Below are positions 7,854 to 16,128 of a DNA stretch of 62,664 nucleotides, one piece after another. The notes under the pieces were generated by a model that ran no database searches, was not told the DNA's origin, and saw only the letters and a program-made list of their open reading frames with translations. Every line of letters begins with the position of its first letter. Positions within the stretch are counted from its first letter, which is position 1. This stretch comes from Sulfurovum sp. (GTDB lineage: Bacteria > Campylobacterota > Campylobacteria > Campylobacterales > Sulfurovaceae), in the NCBI GenBank assembly GCA_020721775.1, contig DYLZ01000002.1, positions 1-62,664 of the forward strand, in the 5' to 3' direction. Position numbers and translations under genes: made by a program.

Positions 7854-8576
7854 GTGCATACTTTAGAAGCAAATCATCTTGCCAAAAAGATCAAAAAAGC
7901 AAAACTTGTTCACGACATATCACTAAATGTAAAAACAAAAGAAGTTGTCGGACTGCTAGGACCAAACGGCGCAGGAAAAACTACAACTTTTTATATGATA
8001 TGCGGGCTGACAACTACAACCGGCGGTAATGTACTGCTTGACGGAAAAGATATAACCAATCTTCCGTTAAGCTCAAGAGCAAAACTGGGCATTGGCTATC
8101 TGCCTCAAGAATCTAGCATATTTAAAGATCTGACCGTAGAAGAAAACCTGCAAATCGCAGGTGAAGCTTTGAGTTTGGATGAAAATAGTATGAAAGAAAG
8201 AATAGAGAAGCTTCTAGAGATCTTCAATATAGAGCCTATTAGAAATCGTGAAGGCATCAGACTTAGCGGCGGGGAGAGAAGGCGGGTAGAGATAGCAAGA
8301 TCACTTATGGGAAAACCAAAATTTCTTCTTCTTGATGAACCTTTTGCCGGTGTTGATCCTATAGCTGTGCTTGATATTCAAAACATCATAAAACAACTTG
8401 TTGAGCTGGATATGGGAATACTTATCACCGACCATAATGTTAGAGAGACACTTGGTATTTGCGATAGAGCATATGTTATGAGAAGCGGTGAAATGATGGC
8501 TTATGGAACAAGTGAAGAGATCATACAAAACGAGGATGTAAAAAAATACTACCTTGGCGAGAACTTCTCTTTTTGA
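7854..8576 (+). CDS. lptB: LPS export ABC transporter ATP-binding protein
   Basis: ATPase of the LptBFG transporter that pulls lipopolysaccharide from the inner membrane. The 240 residues include Walker A GPNGAGKTT (about 36-44), Q-loop YLPQESSIF, signature LSGGERRRVEIARSLM, Walker B FLLLDEPFAGVDP and the switch histidine in ITDHNVRETL. The start is GTG directly after the tsaE stop. Stop TGA at 8574-8576. Confidence 0.92.
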   Translation: MHTLEANHLAKKIKKAKLVHDISLNVKTKEVVGLLGPNGAGKTTTFYMICGLTTTTGGNVLLDGKDITNLPLSSRAKLGIGYLPQESSIFKDLTVEENLQIAGEALSLDENSMKERIEKLLEIFNIEPIRNREGIRLSGGERRRVEIARSLMGKPKFLLLDEPFAGVDPIAVLDIQNIIKQLVELDMGILITDHNVRETLGICDRAYVMRSGEMMAYGTSEEIIQNEDVKKYYLGENFSF

Positions 8577-8587
8577 TATTGTCTACA

Positions 8588-8959
8588 ATGAATACAAAAG
8601 AACTAATAAGATCAAAATCACTGAAGCTTACCCATGCTAGAGAAAGCTTACTGAATATATTTGAAAAACTATCAAAACCGATCAGCTACGAAGAGATAAA
8701 AGATAGCATATCTATGGATAAAGCCACTTTTTATCGCAATATGTCTGCTTTTGAAAAAATCGGCATACTCAAGAGCTTTGAGTCCAATGATAAAAAAAGA
8801 TATTACGAATTGATTGGATCTATGCATGCGCATCTTATCTGCACAAAATGCAATAGTATAGAATGCCTGCACGACATCCCGCAGGAGCTTTTTAATGATC
8901 CCGATATTGAAGGCATAACCATTCATGGGAAATGCAAAAAATGCAAACAAGAAAACTAA
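8588..8959 (+). CDS. Fur-family metalloregulator
   Basis: A 123-residue protein with a winged helix at about 10-80 (KLTHARESLLNIFE, ISMDKATFYRNMSAFEKIG) and a dimerisation/metal part with HAHLICTKCNSIEC and a final CKKC. The two CxxC pairs are typical of the structural zinc site of Fur/Zur/PerR proteins. The chain is short and the C-terminal beta region reduced, so the sensed metal cannot be told. ATG 8588 is preferred to the upstream TTG at 8573, which overlaps the lptB stop. Confidence 0.8.
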   Translation: MNTKELIRSKSLKLTHARESLLNIFEKLSKPISYEEIKDSISMDKATFYRNMSAFEKIGILKSFESNDKKRYYELIGSMHAHLICTKCNSIECLHDIPQELFNDPDIEGITIHGKCKKCKQEN

Positions 8960-8960
8960 T

Positions 8961-9734
8961 ATGTCTCTTTTAAAGTTAAAAGAAGTTTTAGACCATGAGA
9001 TGGATTGCAGGAACAATTTATGTGAGCTATCAAATGACAAACCAGATCCGCTAATGGTTGCAAAAAAACACAACGATGAAACGATTGCATTGATATGCTC
9101 CTTATTTGCATACGGCAATGCTAAACAAATAGTAAAATTTCTAAATTCATTAAACTTTGCTCTTTTGGATGAAAACGAAGAAATAATAAAAAAAGAGTTA
9201 AAACACCACTATTATAGATTTCAAAAACCGAGTGATATCATAGATATTTTCATAGCACTAAAAAGGTTAAAAGGCATATCTTCTATAGAAAATATAGTTT
9301 CAAATGAATATAAAAAGAACGGAAATATTATTGATGGTTTAAATATGCTTATCAATACTATAAAAAAGCTCTCAAACTGTACAAATACGCAAGGATTTGA
9401 TTTTTTGGTCGGCAACGCAAATACAAACAGCCCATACAAAAGATATATGATGTATTTTAGATGGATGACAAGATTTGACAATCTCGATATGGGATTATGG
9501 AGCAAGATAGATAAAGCTGATCTGATATTACCTCTCGATACTCATACTTTTAAGGTTTGCAGAAAGATAGGATTGCTTTCAAGAAAAACATATGATCTTA
9601 AAGCTGCACTCGAAGCAACTGAGAATTTAAAAAAATTCGATCCTCTAGATCCTATAAAATATGATTTTGCGCTATATAGAATAGGACAAGAGAAAAATTT
9701 AGATGAAATTATCAAAAAAATAGCTTTAAACTAA
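8961..9734 (+). CDS. TIGR02757 (DUF2400) family protein
   Basis: About 258 residues from ATG 8961, which follows the Fur-like stop by one base; an upstream ATG at 8925 inside that gene is less likely. The stretch DKPDPLMVAKKHNDETIALICSLFAYGNA is typed here in pieces: KPDPLMVAKKHNDE then LFAYGNAKQIVKFL, the TIGR02757 hallmark. A later MYFRWMTRFDNLDMGLW and LPLDTHTFKV resemble helix-hairpin-helix glycosylase-like folds, so a DNA or RNA role is possible but unproven. It ends the dapD-led run. Confidence 0.82.
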   Translation: MSLLKLKEVLDHEMDCRNNLCELSNDKPDPLMVAKKHNDETIALICSLFAYGNAKQIVKFLNSLNFALLDENEEIIKKELKHHYYRFQKPSDIIDIFIALKRLKGISSIENIVSNEYKKNGNIIDGLNMLINTIKKLSNCTNTQGFDFLVGNANTNSPYKRYMMYFRWMTRFDNLDMGLWSKIDKADLILPLDTHTFKVCRKIGLLSRKTYDLKAALEATENLKKFDPLDPIKYDFALYRIGQEKNLDEIIKKIALN

Positions 9735-9800
9735 TTATACTTAATGAGCTATTTAGGAGCTTTTTTGTAAAATAAACAAAATTTCAAAGAAGGTTTTTGT

Positions 9801-10484
9801 ATGGAAGGCATATTTACCATATTGGGTTCAATTTTCGGTCACGGAAATGGACTTGTTATTTCTCATATTGCTTTGGTTATTGCGCTTGTTTTGTTGGTTG
9901 CATTTTTTGCTACAAAAAGCATGAAACTTGTTCCAAGCGGAGCTCAAAATATGATGGAAGCATATTTAACCGGCGTTATATCTATGGGTAAAGATGTGAT
10001 CGGTGAAGAACTTGCTAGAAAATATCTACCGTTAGTTGCTACTATCGGTCTGTTTGTATTCTTTTCAAATCTCATAGGTATCATTCCGGCATTTGAATCA
10101 CCTACATCAAATATCAATGTTACTCTTACATTGGCTCTTATAGTATTTGTTTACTATAACTATGAAGGTATAAAAGAGCAAGGCGTTGTTCATTATTTTG
10201 CGCATTTTGCAGGTCCTGTTAAAATCCTGGCACCACTTATGTTCCCTATAGAGATAGTTTCTCATATCTCTAGAATAATCTCACTTTCTTTCCGTCTTTT
10301 TGGTAATATCAAAGGTGACGATCTGTTTTTGTGGGTTCTTTTGATGCTAGCGCCTTGGCTTCTTCCGCTTCCGGCATATGTTTTACTTGCTTTTTCGGCA
10401 ATACTACAAACATTTATTTTTATGATACTTACTTATGTTTACCTAGCTGGTGCTGTTGTGGTTAGCGAGGGCGATCACCACTAA
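9801..10484 (+). CDS. atpB: F0F1 ATP synthase subunit a
   Basis: Integral membrane proton-channel subunit of ATP synthase. The 227 residues carry five or six hydrophobic helices. The essential arginine is at about residue 165 in [12 protein letters not shown], and a conserved Asn is in [15 protein letters not shown]. It stands apart from the other atp genes, as is usual in Campylobacterota. AGAAGG precedes the start, and the ThiE-like gene follows two bases after the stop. Confidence 0.95.
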   Translation: MEGIFTILGSIFGHGNGLVISHIALVIALVLLVAFFATKSMKLVPSGAQNMMEAYLTGVISMGKDVIGEELARKYLPLVATIGLFVFFSNLIGIIPAFESPTSNINVTLTLALIVFVYYNYEGIKEQGVVHYFAHFAGPVKILAPLMFPIEIVSHISRIISLSFRLFGNIKGDDLFLWVLLMLAPWLLPLPAYVLLAFSAILQTFIFMILTYVYLAGAVVVSEGDHH

Positions 10485-10486
10485 AA

Positions 10487-11026
10487 ATGCTAGCTTATGC
10501 CATAAGCGATACAACAAATTTAGACTTTCATAACCTTGAAGCATCCATACAAAGGATTGCTTCAAAAGCTTCCATGATCGTTTATAGAGATAAAAACAAT
10601 CCAAATTACAAAGAAAACTCAAAGCTTTTTTTACAAACAGCCAAAAAATATCCATTTGAAAAAATACTGCTTCATAGCAATATAGACTTAAGCGCAAAAC
10701 TAAAAGCTGACGGTGTACATCTGACAAGTTTGCAAATAGAATGCATACCTATCGCAAAAGAAAAAGGTCTCTTTGTGGTTGCAAGTACCCATGCACTAAA
10801 TGAAGCAATAAAAGCTCAAAAATTAGGGGCTGATATGGTAACACTCAGTCCTATATATGATTCACCAAACAAAGGCAAACCTATAGGGTTGAAAAAGTTA
10901 AAAGAAGTTATTTTAAACCTCAAGATACCGGTAATTGCACTTGGCGGCATATTGACAGAAGAACAAATACAAGAGTGCCAAAATGCCGGAGCAAAGTGGT
11001 TTGCTTCGATAAGGTATTTTGCGTAA
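10487..11026 (+). CDS. ThiE/TenI-like thiamine phosphate synthase family protein
   Basis: A 179-residue TIM-barrel protein, shorter than ThiE (about 210). Visible motifs: IVYRDKNNPN (phosphate/PRPP-side loop), LKADGVHLTS, VVASTHALNEAIKAQKLGAD, VTLSPIYDSPNKGKPIGL and IALGGI. These match thiamine phosphate synthase and its relative TenI. The shortened N-terminus favours a TenI-like or partial-function protein over canonical ThiE. It is probably cotranscribed with atpB (2-base gap). Confidence 0.75.
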   Translation: MLAYAISDTTNLDFHNLEASIQRIASKASMIVYRDKNNPNYKENSKLFLQTAKKYPFEKILLHSNIDLSAKLKADGVHLTSLQIECIPIAKEKGLFVVASTHALNEAIKAQKLGADMVTLSPIYDSPNKGKPIGLKKLKEVILNLKIPVIALGGILTEEQIQECQNAGAKWFASIRYFA

Positions 11027-11134
11027 TTGCAAAATACCATTTCATAATAACTTTTCTAAAAATATCTTTTAATATATAAAACATAAATTTTTATAAATAT
11101 CATAAAAAAATTATCTAAAAAAGCAAAAATATGA

Positions 11135-11176
11135 TATACTTCAATTGTATTTTGAACATATGTTCAAAATAAGGAG
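11135..11176 (+). promoter_or_regulatory. Promoter with perfect 24-nt palindromic operator
   Basis: TATACT (11135-11140) is a likely -10 box. Eight bases later begins a perfect 24-nt palindrome at 11148-11171, made of TATTTTGAACAT and its exact inverse ATGTTCAAAATA, covering the expected transcription start. AAGGAG (11171-11176) and ATG 11182 follow. A perfect palindrome over the start site is what an autoregulated operator would look like. The first gene encodes a helix-turn-helix protein, the obvious candidate ligand. Confidence 0.7.
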
Positions 11177-11181
11177 TGTAA

Positions 11182-11505
11182 ATGAAACAATGCGGAAGAA
11201 AAAAAATAAACAGATGTATCCCCATGGATTATTCAAATTTTTGTTTTAAGCCTTGCGGTATAAAAGCTGTAAGCTTGGAGCATATATGTCTGGATGCCGA
11301 TGAGATAGAGGCGATAAGATTAGCAGACCATGAGGCAAAATATCACAAAGAGTGTGCTATATCGATGGGAATATCCAGATCTACATTTTCAAGAATTCTT
11401 TCTTCTGCTCATGAAAAAATAAGTGATGCCTTACTGCATCAAAAAGCACTTCATATAAAAATAACAAAGGAAAAATATGATAGCAGTTCCCGTAAAAACA
11501 AATAA
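11182..11505 (+). CDS. DUF134 (UPF0251) helix-turn-helix regulator
   Basis: A 107-residue DUF134 protein. The N-terminus has cysteines in a cluster (CGRKK..RCIP, FCFKPCG), then a sigma-70 region 4-like domain: DADEIEAIRLADHEAKYHKE, then AISMGISRSTFSRILSSA (about 66-83, the recognition helix-turn-helix). DUF134 genes often stand beside NifX/NifB-like proteins, as here. It overlaps the next gene by 29 bases. It probably binds the palindrome just upstream of its own start; the ligand could be a metal or iron-sulfur cluster held by the cysteines. Confidence 0.85.
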   Translation: MKQCGRKKINRCIPMDYSNFCFKPCGIKAVSLEHICLDADEIEAIRLADHEAKYHKECAISMGISRSTFSRILSSAHEKISDALLHQKALHIKITKEKYDSSSRKNK

Positions 11506-11887
11506 AGACAATCCTGCTGTAGCGCCATTGTTCGGTAAAGCCAAATGGTTTGCTTTTGTTGATAATGGAAAAATAACAATAGAAGAAAATCTATGTGACG
11601 GCGGCAGAGCAGTCGCAGAATGGCTGAAAAGCAAAGGAACAGATAAACTCATAATCCAAGAGATGGGAATCAACCCATACCAAAAGATAAAAGCATATAA
11701 TGATATAGTGATATATCATTCCGGATTTGAGAGAATCACCTTGGATGAAGTTATAAAAAAACTAGATAGCAATGAATTAAAAATATTAGATGAAGAGGCG
11801 ATGCAAGAGATCATAGCTCACCACGAGAGCAGACATGCCCATACGCACGACCATGATGGTCACCATGGTCACGGTCATAATCATTAA
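11477..11887 (+). CDS. NifX/NifB-like (Fe-Mo cofactor-binding fold) protein with His-rich tail
   Basis: A 136-residue protein. Residues 1-95 have the small alpha/beta fold shared by NifX, NifY and the NifB C-terminal domain (MIAVPVKTNK, APLFGKAKWFAFVDNG, LIIQEMG). Residues about 113-136 form a tail with eleven histidines alternating with Asp, Gly, Thr and Asn, a likely metal-binding stretch. No nitrogenase genes are in the window, so a general role in handling metal or iron-sulfur clusters is more likely than nitrogen fixation. It overlaps the DUF134 gene and precedes a paralogue. Confidence 0.8.
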   Translation: MIAVPVKTNKDNPAVAPLFGKAKWFAFVDNGKITIEENLCDGGRAVAEWLKSKGTDKLIIQEMGINPYQKIKAYNDIVIYHSGFERITLDEVIKKLDSNELKILDEEAMQEIIAHHESRHAHTHDHDGHHGHGHNH

Positions 11888-11897
11888 AGGATAATTT

Positions 11898-12263
11898 ATG
11901 AGAATTATATTTCCAACAGATGAAAATAACGGCTACCTAAGTAAAAGAGGGGCGCATTTTGGTAAAGCCAAATTTTATACTATCGTAACACTTGAAGATA
12001 ATAAAATAGTGGATGTTGAAGGTGTTGCTAATGCCGGACACGGTAGTGGAGCTTGCGGCAATGCCATAATGAACATAATGAGTCTAAATCCGGACGCTCT
12101 TATAGTTAGCGGCATAGGCGGAAGTCCTGCAGCAGGTTTTGCAAATGCCGGGCTTGCCGTATATGTAGATCAAACAAGTCAAACAGTTCAAGAAAGTATT
12201 GCTCATTTTATAGAAGGTAACTTGCGAAAAATAGGAAGCCAAGGAACTTGCTCGGCACACTAA
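11898..12263 (+). CDS. NifX/NifB-like (Fe-Mo cofactor-binding fold) protein
   Basis: A 121-residue paralogue of the preceding protein, without the His tail: MRIIFPTDENNGYLSKRGAH, then HFGKAKFYTIVTLEDNKIVD, then GAGSACGN-like GHGSGACGNAIMNIM and VSGIGGSPAAGF, a glycine-rich segment typical of the family. One cysteine is in GACGN and one near the C-terminus. AAGGATAA precedes ATG 11898. Third gene of the operator-controlled operon; with its partner it may form a metal- or cluster-carrying pair. Confidence 0.82.
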   Translation: MRIIFPTDENNGYLSKRGAHFGKAKFYTIVTLEDNKIVDVEGVANAGHGSGACGNAIMNIMSLNPDALIVSGIGGSPAAGFANAGLAVYVDQTSQTVQESIAHFIEGNLRKIGSQGTCSAH

Positions 12264-12282
12264 GCTACGGCACAATTATTGT

Positions 12283-12473
12283 ATGAAAAAATCAATTGAC
12301 AAATTCTCAAACCATATAAAAAGCCTTTGCATAGTTTTTTTCTAAGCATAGGCGGCATAATACTTAAATACACTCATTTTATGGCTCTCGTGATCACAAC
12401 TTTACTATTTTTGGGTGTTGGGTTATATTATTTACTTCAGCTAACAGAAGAACCCCATGATCAAGGAGAATAA
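12283..12473 (+). pseudogene. Frameshifted small membrane protein gene
   Basis: From ATG 12283 the frame runs 20 codons (MKKSIDKFSNHIKSLCIVFF) and stops just after a run of seven T at 12335-12341. Adding one T would join it to LSIGGIILKYTHFMALVITT and on to a stop at 12471-12473, giving about 63 residues with one clear membrane helix. I recognise no family. It is either decayed or off by one in the T run. The next broken gene starts right at its stop (TAAATG). Confidence 0.5.
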
Positions 12474-13020
12474 ATGGGAAATATATCTATTGGATTTTTA
12501 TTGTTGTCTTTTTTTATTATTGGCAAATGAAGCATATAAATATTTTTATCCGAATTACAATATAAGGGCAAAAAGAATAGAGTGTCAAGCAAAAAGTATT
12601 ACTTTTGAGAGAATCTATTCACCTTCGCATATTAAGGAAGCCATAAATGCACTCAAAAGCGGAAATGTAAAAACAAAATACAAAATGGTGCCTTCAGTTT
12701 ACGCTACTAGCCAAATGGGGAAATATTTTACTATCGAAGATATTAATAATGACTTATTAAAGATACTAGCGAATCACAAAAAAACAAAATAAAGCAAACG
12801 AACAACCTTTGCTTATTGACTACTATGTATATGAAAATGATGTTGATAATCCTGGTAAAAAAAACAGAAGATGCTAAAAAATATGCAGGATATATACGAA
12901 TGACTTTTTATATTAAATTATAAAGTGTATGCAAATCAAATAGATTTTATGGATTGGCAAGGAAAAGATATAAAAGATAGACTAGAATGCGCTATTAACT
13001 CTCTATCAACTCTAGAATAA
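12474..13020 (+). pseudogene. Multiply frameshifted hypothetical gene
   Basis: AAGGAG (12463-12468) precedes ATG 12474, which opens MGNISIGFLLLSF, a signal- or anchor-like start. Removing one base at each of four homopolymers (7 T at 12509-12515, 7 A at 12778-12784, 8 A at 12857-12864, 5 T at 12905-12909) yields one continuous frame of about 180 residues ending in INSLSTLE at TAA 13018-13020. The largest surviving piece is 12457-12792, which contains FERIYSPSHIKEAINALKSG. No family recognised. Four independent single-base surpluses point to decay, or to base-calling errors in homopolymers. Confidence 0.55.
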
Positions 13021-13027
13021 ATTTAAA

Positions 13028-13915
13028 TTATCCTAGTAAATCTTTTACACTTTGGCGTGGATCTTTCCCCTCATAGAGCATATTGTAAACTTCTTTTGCT
13101 ATTGGTAAATATATGTTTTCTTTTTGCGCTATATCATATAGCGCTTTTGCGGTGGGGACGCCCTCTGCTACTTCTCCAAGCTCTTGCAAAATATCCTCTA
13201 ACTTCATTCTATTTGCGAACAAAAATCCAACCCTGTAATTTCTAGATAATTTTGAACTTGCAGTAAGAAATAGATCCCCCGCTCCACCAAGTGATAAAAA
13301 TGTCTCTTGTTTTGCGCCAAAACTCATCCCGAATCTGCTCATTTCGACCAATCCTCGTGCCAAAAGTGCCGCTCTGGCATTATTGCCAAGTTTCAAACCA
13401 TCACATACTCCGCCGGCAATTGCAATTACATTTTTATATGCTCCGGCAATCTCTTCTCCTGTTACATCACTACTAATATAACCTTTGATAAAATCGGGCA
13501 TTGCCTCGGCAAACTTTTTGGCTAAACTCTCATTTTTAGAACTTACTACAAGCGCAGTTGGAAGCGATTTTTGAACTTCTGCGGCAAATGACGGTCCTGA
13601 TAAAAATGCAAGCCTCTCTTTTGAGATAAAATTTCCATATACTTCATTTAAAAAAGCGCCGCTTTTAACTTCAATACCTTTGGCTGCAACAAGCAAAGAC
13701 TGCCCATTATCTATAAAATTTTGCTCCATCCATCCTCTGACTTCTTGCGCAGGAATTGCCATCACTAGATATGGAAACTTTAATGCATCATCAAGCGACA
13801 CAAACCCTTCGATGTCCCTATATGTTCTTGATGTTATAATGCACTCATTTTTCTCTTTAAAAGCATGAAAAAGAGCCTGTCCCCATTTTCCTGCCCCGAT
13901 AATAGCTATTTTCAT
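13028..13915 (-). CDS. gpsA: Glycerol-3-phosphate dehydrogenase [NAD(P)+]
   Basis: Reduces dihydroxyacetone phosphate to sn-glycerol-3-phosphate for phospholipid synthesis. At 295 residues it is slightly short for the family. The Rossmann loop IGAGKWGQAL is at residues 6-15, FLSGPSFAAEV near 105, the catalytic Lys in GAYKNVIAIAGGVCDG, and RALLARGLVEMSRFG. ATG 13915 overlaps the TGA of the upstream RCK gene by four bases. Confidence 0.92.
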   Translation of the reverse strand: MKIAIIGAGKWGQALFHAFKEKNECIITSRTYRDIEGFVSLDDALKFPYLVMAIPAQEVRGWMEQNFIDNGQSLLVAAKGIEVKSGAFLNEVYGNFISKERLAFLSGPSFAAEVQKSLPTALVVSSKNESLAKKFAEAMPDFIKGYISSDVTGEEIAGAYKNVIAIAGGVCDGLKLGNNARAALLARGLVEMSRFGMSFGAKQETFLSLGGAGDLFLTASSKLSRNYRVGFLFANRMKLEDILQELGEVAEGVPTAKALYDIAQKENIYLPIAKEVYNMLYEGKDPRQSVKDLLG

Positions 13916-14610
13916 GAAATATTCTCTTTTAATATTAGCTCAAATTTATCTAAATCATTATCTTTACCTAGGCAAACTATAATATCTCCAGCATCAATTT
14001 TATGGTTTATATTGGTAGTTGAAAAGATAAATTTATTTCCAAGTTCAAAATCAACCATGCCAACCATAATAATATTATATATAGAAAAATTTAGACTATC
14101 TATAGTTTTTCCATCAATAATAGAGTTTTTTGGTACAGATATTTCTCTAAATGATATGTCGTGGCTTGATGATATGAAGTTATCAAGTAGCTTTGTAGCT
14201 ACAGGTTTATTAAAGATATTGTGGATACGATTTGCACTTACTTGATATATATCTATCACTTTATTTGCTCCAGCCATTTTGAGTTTTTGTGTCGCATGTA
14301 TAGAATGAGATATTGCTATTATCTCATTATTTGGGCAAAAAGATCTTAGTGAGAGAGTCAAAAATACATTGAGATGTTCATCATCCATAATACATACCAA
14401 AATATCTTTTGGTTTTATATCTAATTTTTCCAGCTCTTCATCATCAGTGATGTCAAACATATAGCTCTCATAGCCATCTTCGAGTGCATCTTTATAGTTA
14501 TTCTCATCTTGATCAATAATATTTATAAAAAACTCATCTTTATTTAATGATTGAGCTATCTTTTTTGTCGATTTTGAGTATCCAAATATCCATATATTTT
14601 TTTTATTCAT
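13912..14610 (-). CDS. TrkA/RCK-domain K+ channel regulatory protein
   Basis: A 232-residue soluble protein with an N-terminal TrkA-N Rossmann half (IWIFGYSKSTKKIAQSL, aspartate at IIDQDE) and a C-terminal TrkA-C half (about 150-230) ending GDIIVCLGKDNDLDKFE. The nucleotide loop reads GYSKSTKK rather than GxGxxG, so NAD binding may be altered. It overlaps the channel gene by one base and the gpsA start by four, so it is probably a second RCK subunit for that channel. Confidence 0.8.
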   Translation of the reverse strand: MNKKNIWIFGYSKSTKKIAQSLNKDEFFINIIDQDENNYKDALEDGYESYMFDITDDEELEKLDIKPKDILVCIMDDEHLNVFLTLSLRSFCPNNEIIAISHSIHATQKLKMAGANKVIDIYQVSANRIHNIFNKPVATKLLDNFISSSHDISFREISVPKNSIIDGKTIDSLNFSIYNIIMVGMVDFELGNKFIFSTTNINHKIDAGDIIVCLGKDNDLDKFELILKENIS

Positions 14611-16121
14611 CAGATGCCTTGATATCTGTTTTTAAAATATTCTATACTTATTTTTAATCCCATCATAAGTACTATATCATTACTATGTAATCTAATATTT
14701 GGTTGAGGATTAAATATGAAGTCGCCATCTCTTTTAATCCCGATTAATAAAAGTTTATTCTCTTTCATATTTAACTCTTCAATAGTTTTATTATTTAGGC
14801 TATCGTATTCGTGAACAATAATTTCATCAAGATAAGCAGCATTCTGACCTGTCAAAATAGAGTGCATTACACCATACATTACAGGTTGATTAATGGCGGC
14901 AAGGAGCATTACATTTGCAATTTTATTGGGCATTATGACATGATTAGCACCAGCTAACTGTAGCTTCTTCTCCATGGAGGTATCACTAGCTCTTGCTATA
15001 ACTTTTATATTTTTTGATAAACTTTTTGCATTGAGCGTAATATATATATTTTCAACATCATTTTTTCCCAGACACAATACTGATATTTCAGCATAAGTAG
15101 AATCAAATCTAGCAAGTACATCTCTCCTACTGGCATCTTCTGTAATGACATTAAAACCCTCTTTTGCTATCTGTTTTGTCACTTCTGGATCTTTTTCTAA
15201 TATGATATATTTTCCATTGAAATCATCTTGACGAAGTAACATTTTTGCCATCTGTCCATATCCACAAATAATCACAAATGATCTATGTTTATTGATGTTA
15301 TCAACTATTCTATCCTCTTTTATCTCTGTTAATTTTTCGTAAAATGCTGAAACGATTACAGAGGTAGCAAAAGTGACAACCAAAACACCGCCAACAATAA
15401 GCACCATTGCAAGTACTCTTCCTTGGGTAGTAATAGGCGAGATATCGCCATATCCTACTGTAGAACTGGTTACCAATGCCCAATATAGAGCGTCAAACAG
15501 TGAGTTTATATTTTTATTGATATTGCCTTCAAAAGCATATATTGCAATCGCAGATGTAACTATCAAAAACATCAAAAGCATAAATAGAGTAGCAAGCTCA
15601 AACCGCTTGGCTATCAAAACATTTACAAATTGATTGATACTCTTTGTATATCTAAATAGCTTAAAAATTCTCAAAATCCTAAGCTCTCTATACATAGGAA
15701 TAATAGCTATAAAATCTATTATGGCAACCGGTGATTTGATGTATTCTATTTTTTTATGAAACGCATACAATAAAGCATCTATAGTAGAAAATTTTGCTTT
15801 TAAAAATTTTGTTTTTTCATAGTTATCTATAATATCTTTATGTATATCACTATAAACCCAAAATCTTAATATATATTCCAATGCAAAAATAATAGATACT
15901 ATATAAAAGTCTATGTAGTGGATAATAGGATTAGTTTGATGTTTAATACTATATGTTAGCTCGACAACTGAAAAGATTATCAGAAAAATTAAAAAATAGT
16001 CAACATACTTTTTGAGTTTGCTATTTTTATCTTCCATTATAGTATGGAAGAATTTTTTGATTTTGTTATATCTGGTTGAACTATGCAACCAAAATGCAAA
16101 TCTAACTAAAAGGTTATCCAT
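14610..16121 (-). CDS. Voltage-gated-like K+ channel with RCK domains
   Basis: About 503 residues from ATG 16121 (a GTG at 16127 is possible). Six hydrophobic segments lie in the first 255 residues; the fourth carries spaced arginines (YRELRILRIFKLFRYTKS), a voltage-sensor-like S4. The selectivity filter is SSTVGYGDISP. A TrkA-N domain follows (VIICGYGQMAKMLLRQD) and then TrkA-C (HEYDSLNNKTIEELNM onward). It is a plasma-membrane potassium channel gated by ligand and perhaps voltage. Together with the downstream TrkA-like gene it forms a two-gene unit also seen in sulfur-oxidising Campylobacterota. Confidence 0.88.
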   Translation of the reverse strand: MDNLLVRFAFWLHSSTRYNKIKKFFHTIMEDKNSKLKKYVDYFLIFLIIFSVVELTYSIKHQTNPIIHYIDFYIVSIIFALEYILRFWVYSDIHKDIIDNYEKTKFLKAKFSTIDALLYAFHKKIEYIKSPVAIIDFIAIIPMYRELRILRIFKLFRYTKSINQFVNVLIAKRFELATLFMLLMFLIVTSAIAIYAFEGNINKNINSLFDALYWALVTSSTVGYGDISPITTQGRVLAMVLIVGGVLVVTFATSVIVSAFYEKLTEIKEDRIVDNINKHRSFVIICGYGQMAKMLLRQDDFNGKYIILEKDPEVTKQIAKEGFNVITEDASRRDVLARFDSTYAEISVLCLGKNDVENIYITLNAKSLSKNIKVIARASDTSMEKKLQLAGANHVIMPNKIANVMLLAAINQPVMYGVMHSILTGQNAAYLDEIIVHEYDSLNNKTIEELNMKENKLLLIGIKRDGDFIFNPQPNIRLHSNDIVLMMGLKISIEYFKNRYQGI

Positions 16122-16128
16122 GCTCACT

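Noticed and set aside
11477-12263. Nitrogen-fixation genes
   Set aside because: The NifX/NifB-like fold is shared by many proteins without nitrogenase roles; no nifH, nifD or nifK is in the window.
12457-12792. 111-codon frame read as a stand-alone gene
   Set aside because: Its start lacks a proper ribosome-binding site, and a better start (12474) with AAGGAG opens a different frame that joins it after one base is removed. It is better read as a piece of a broken gene.
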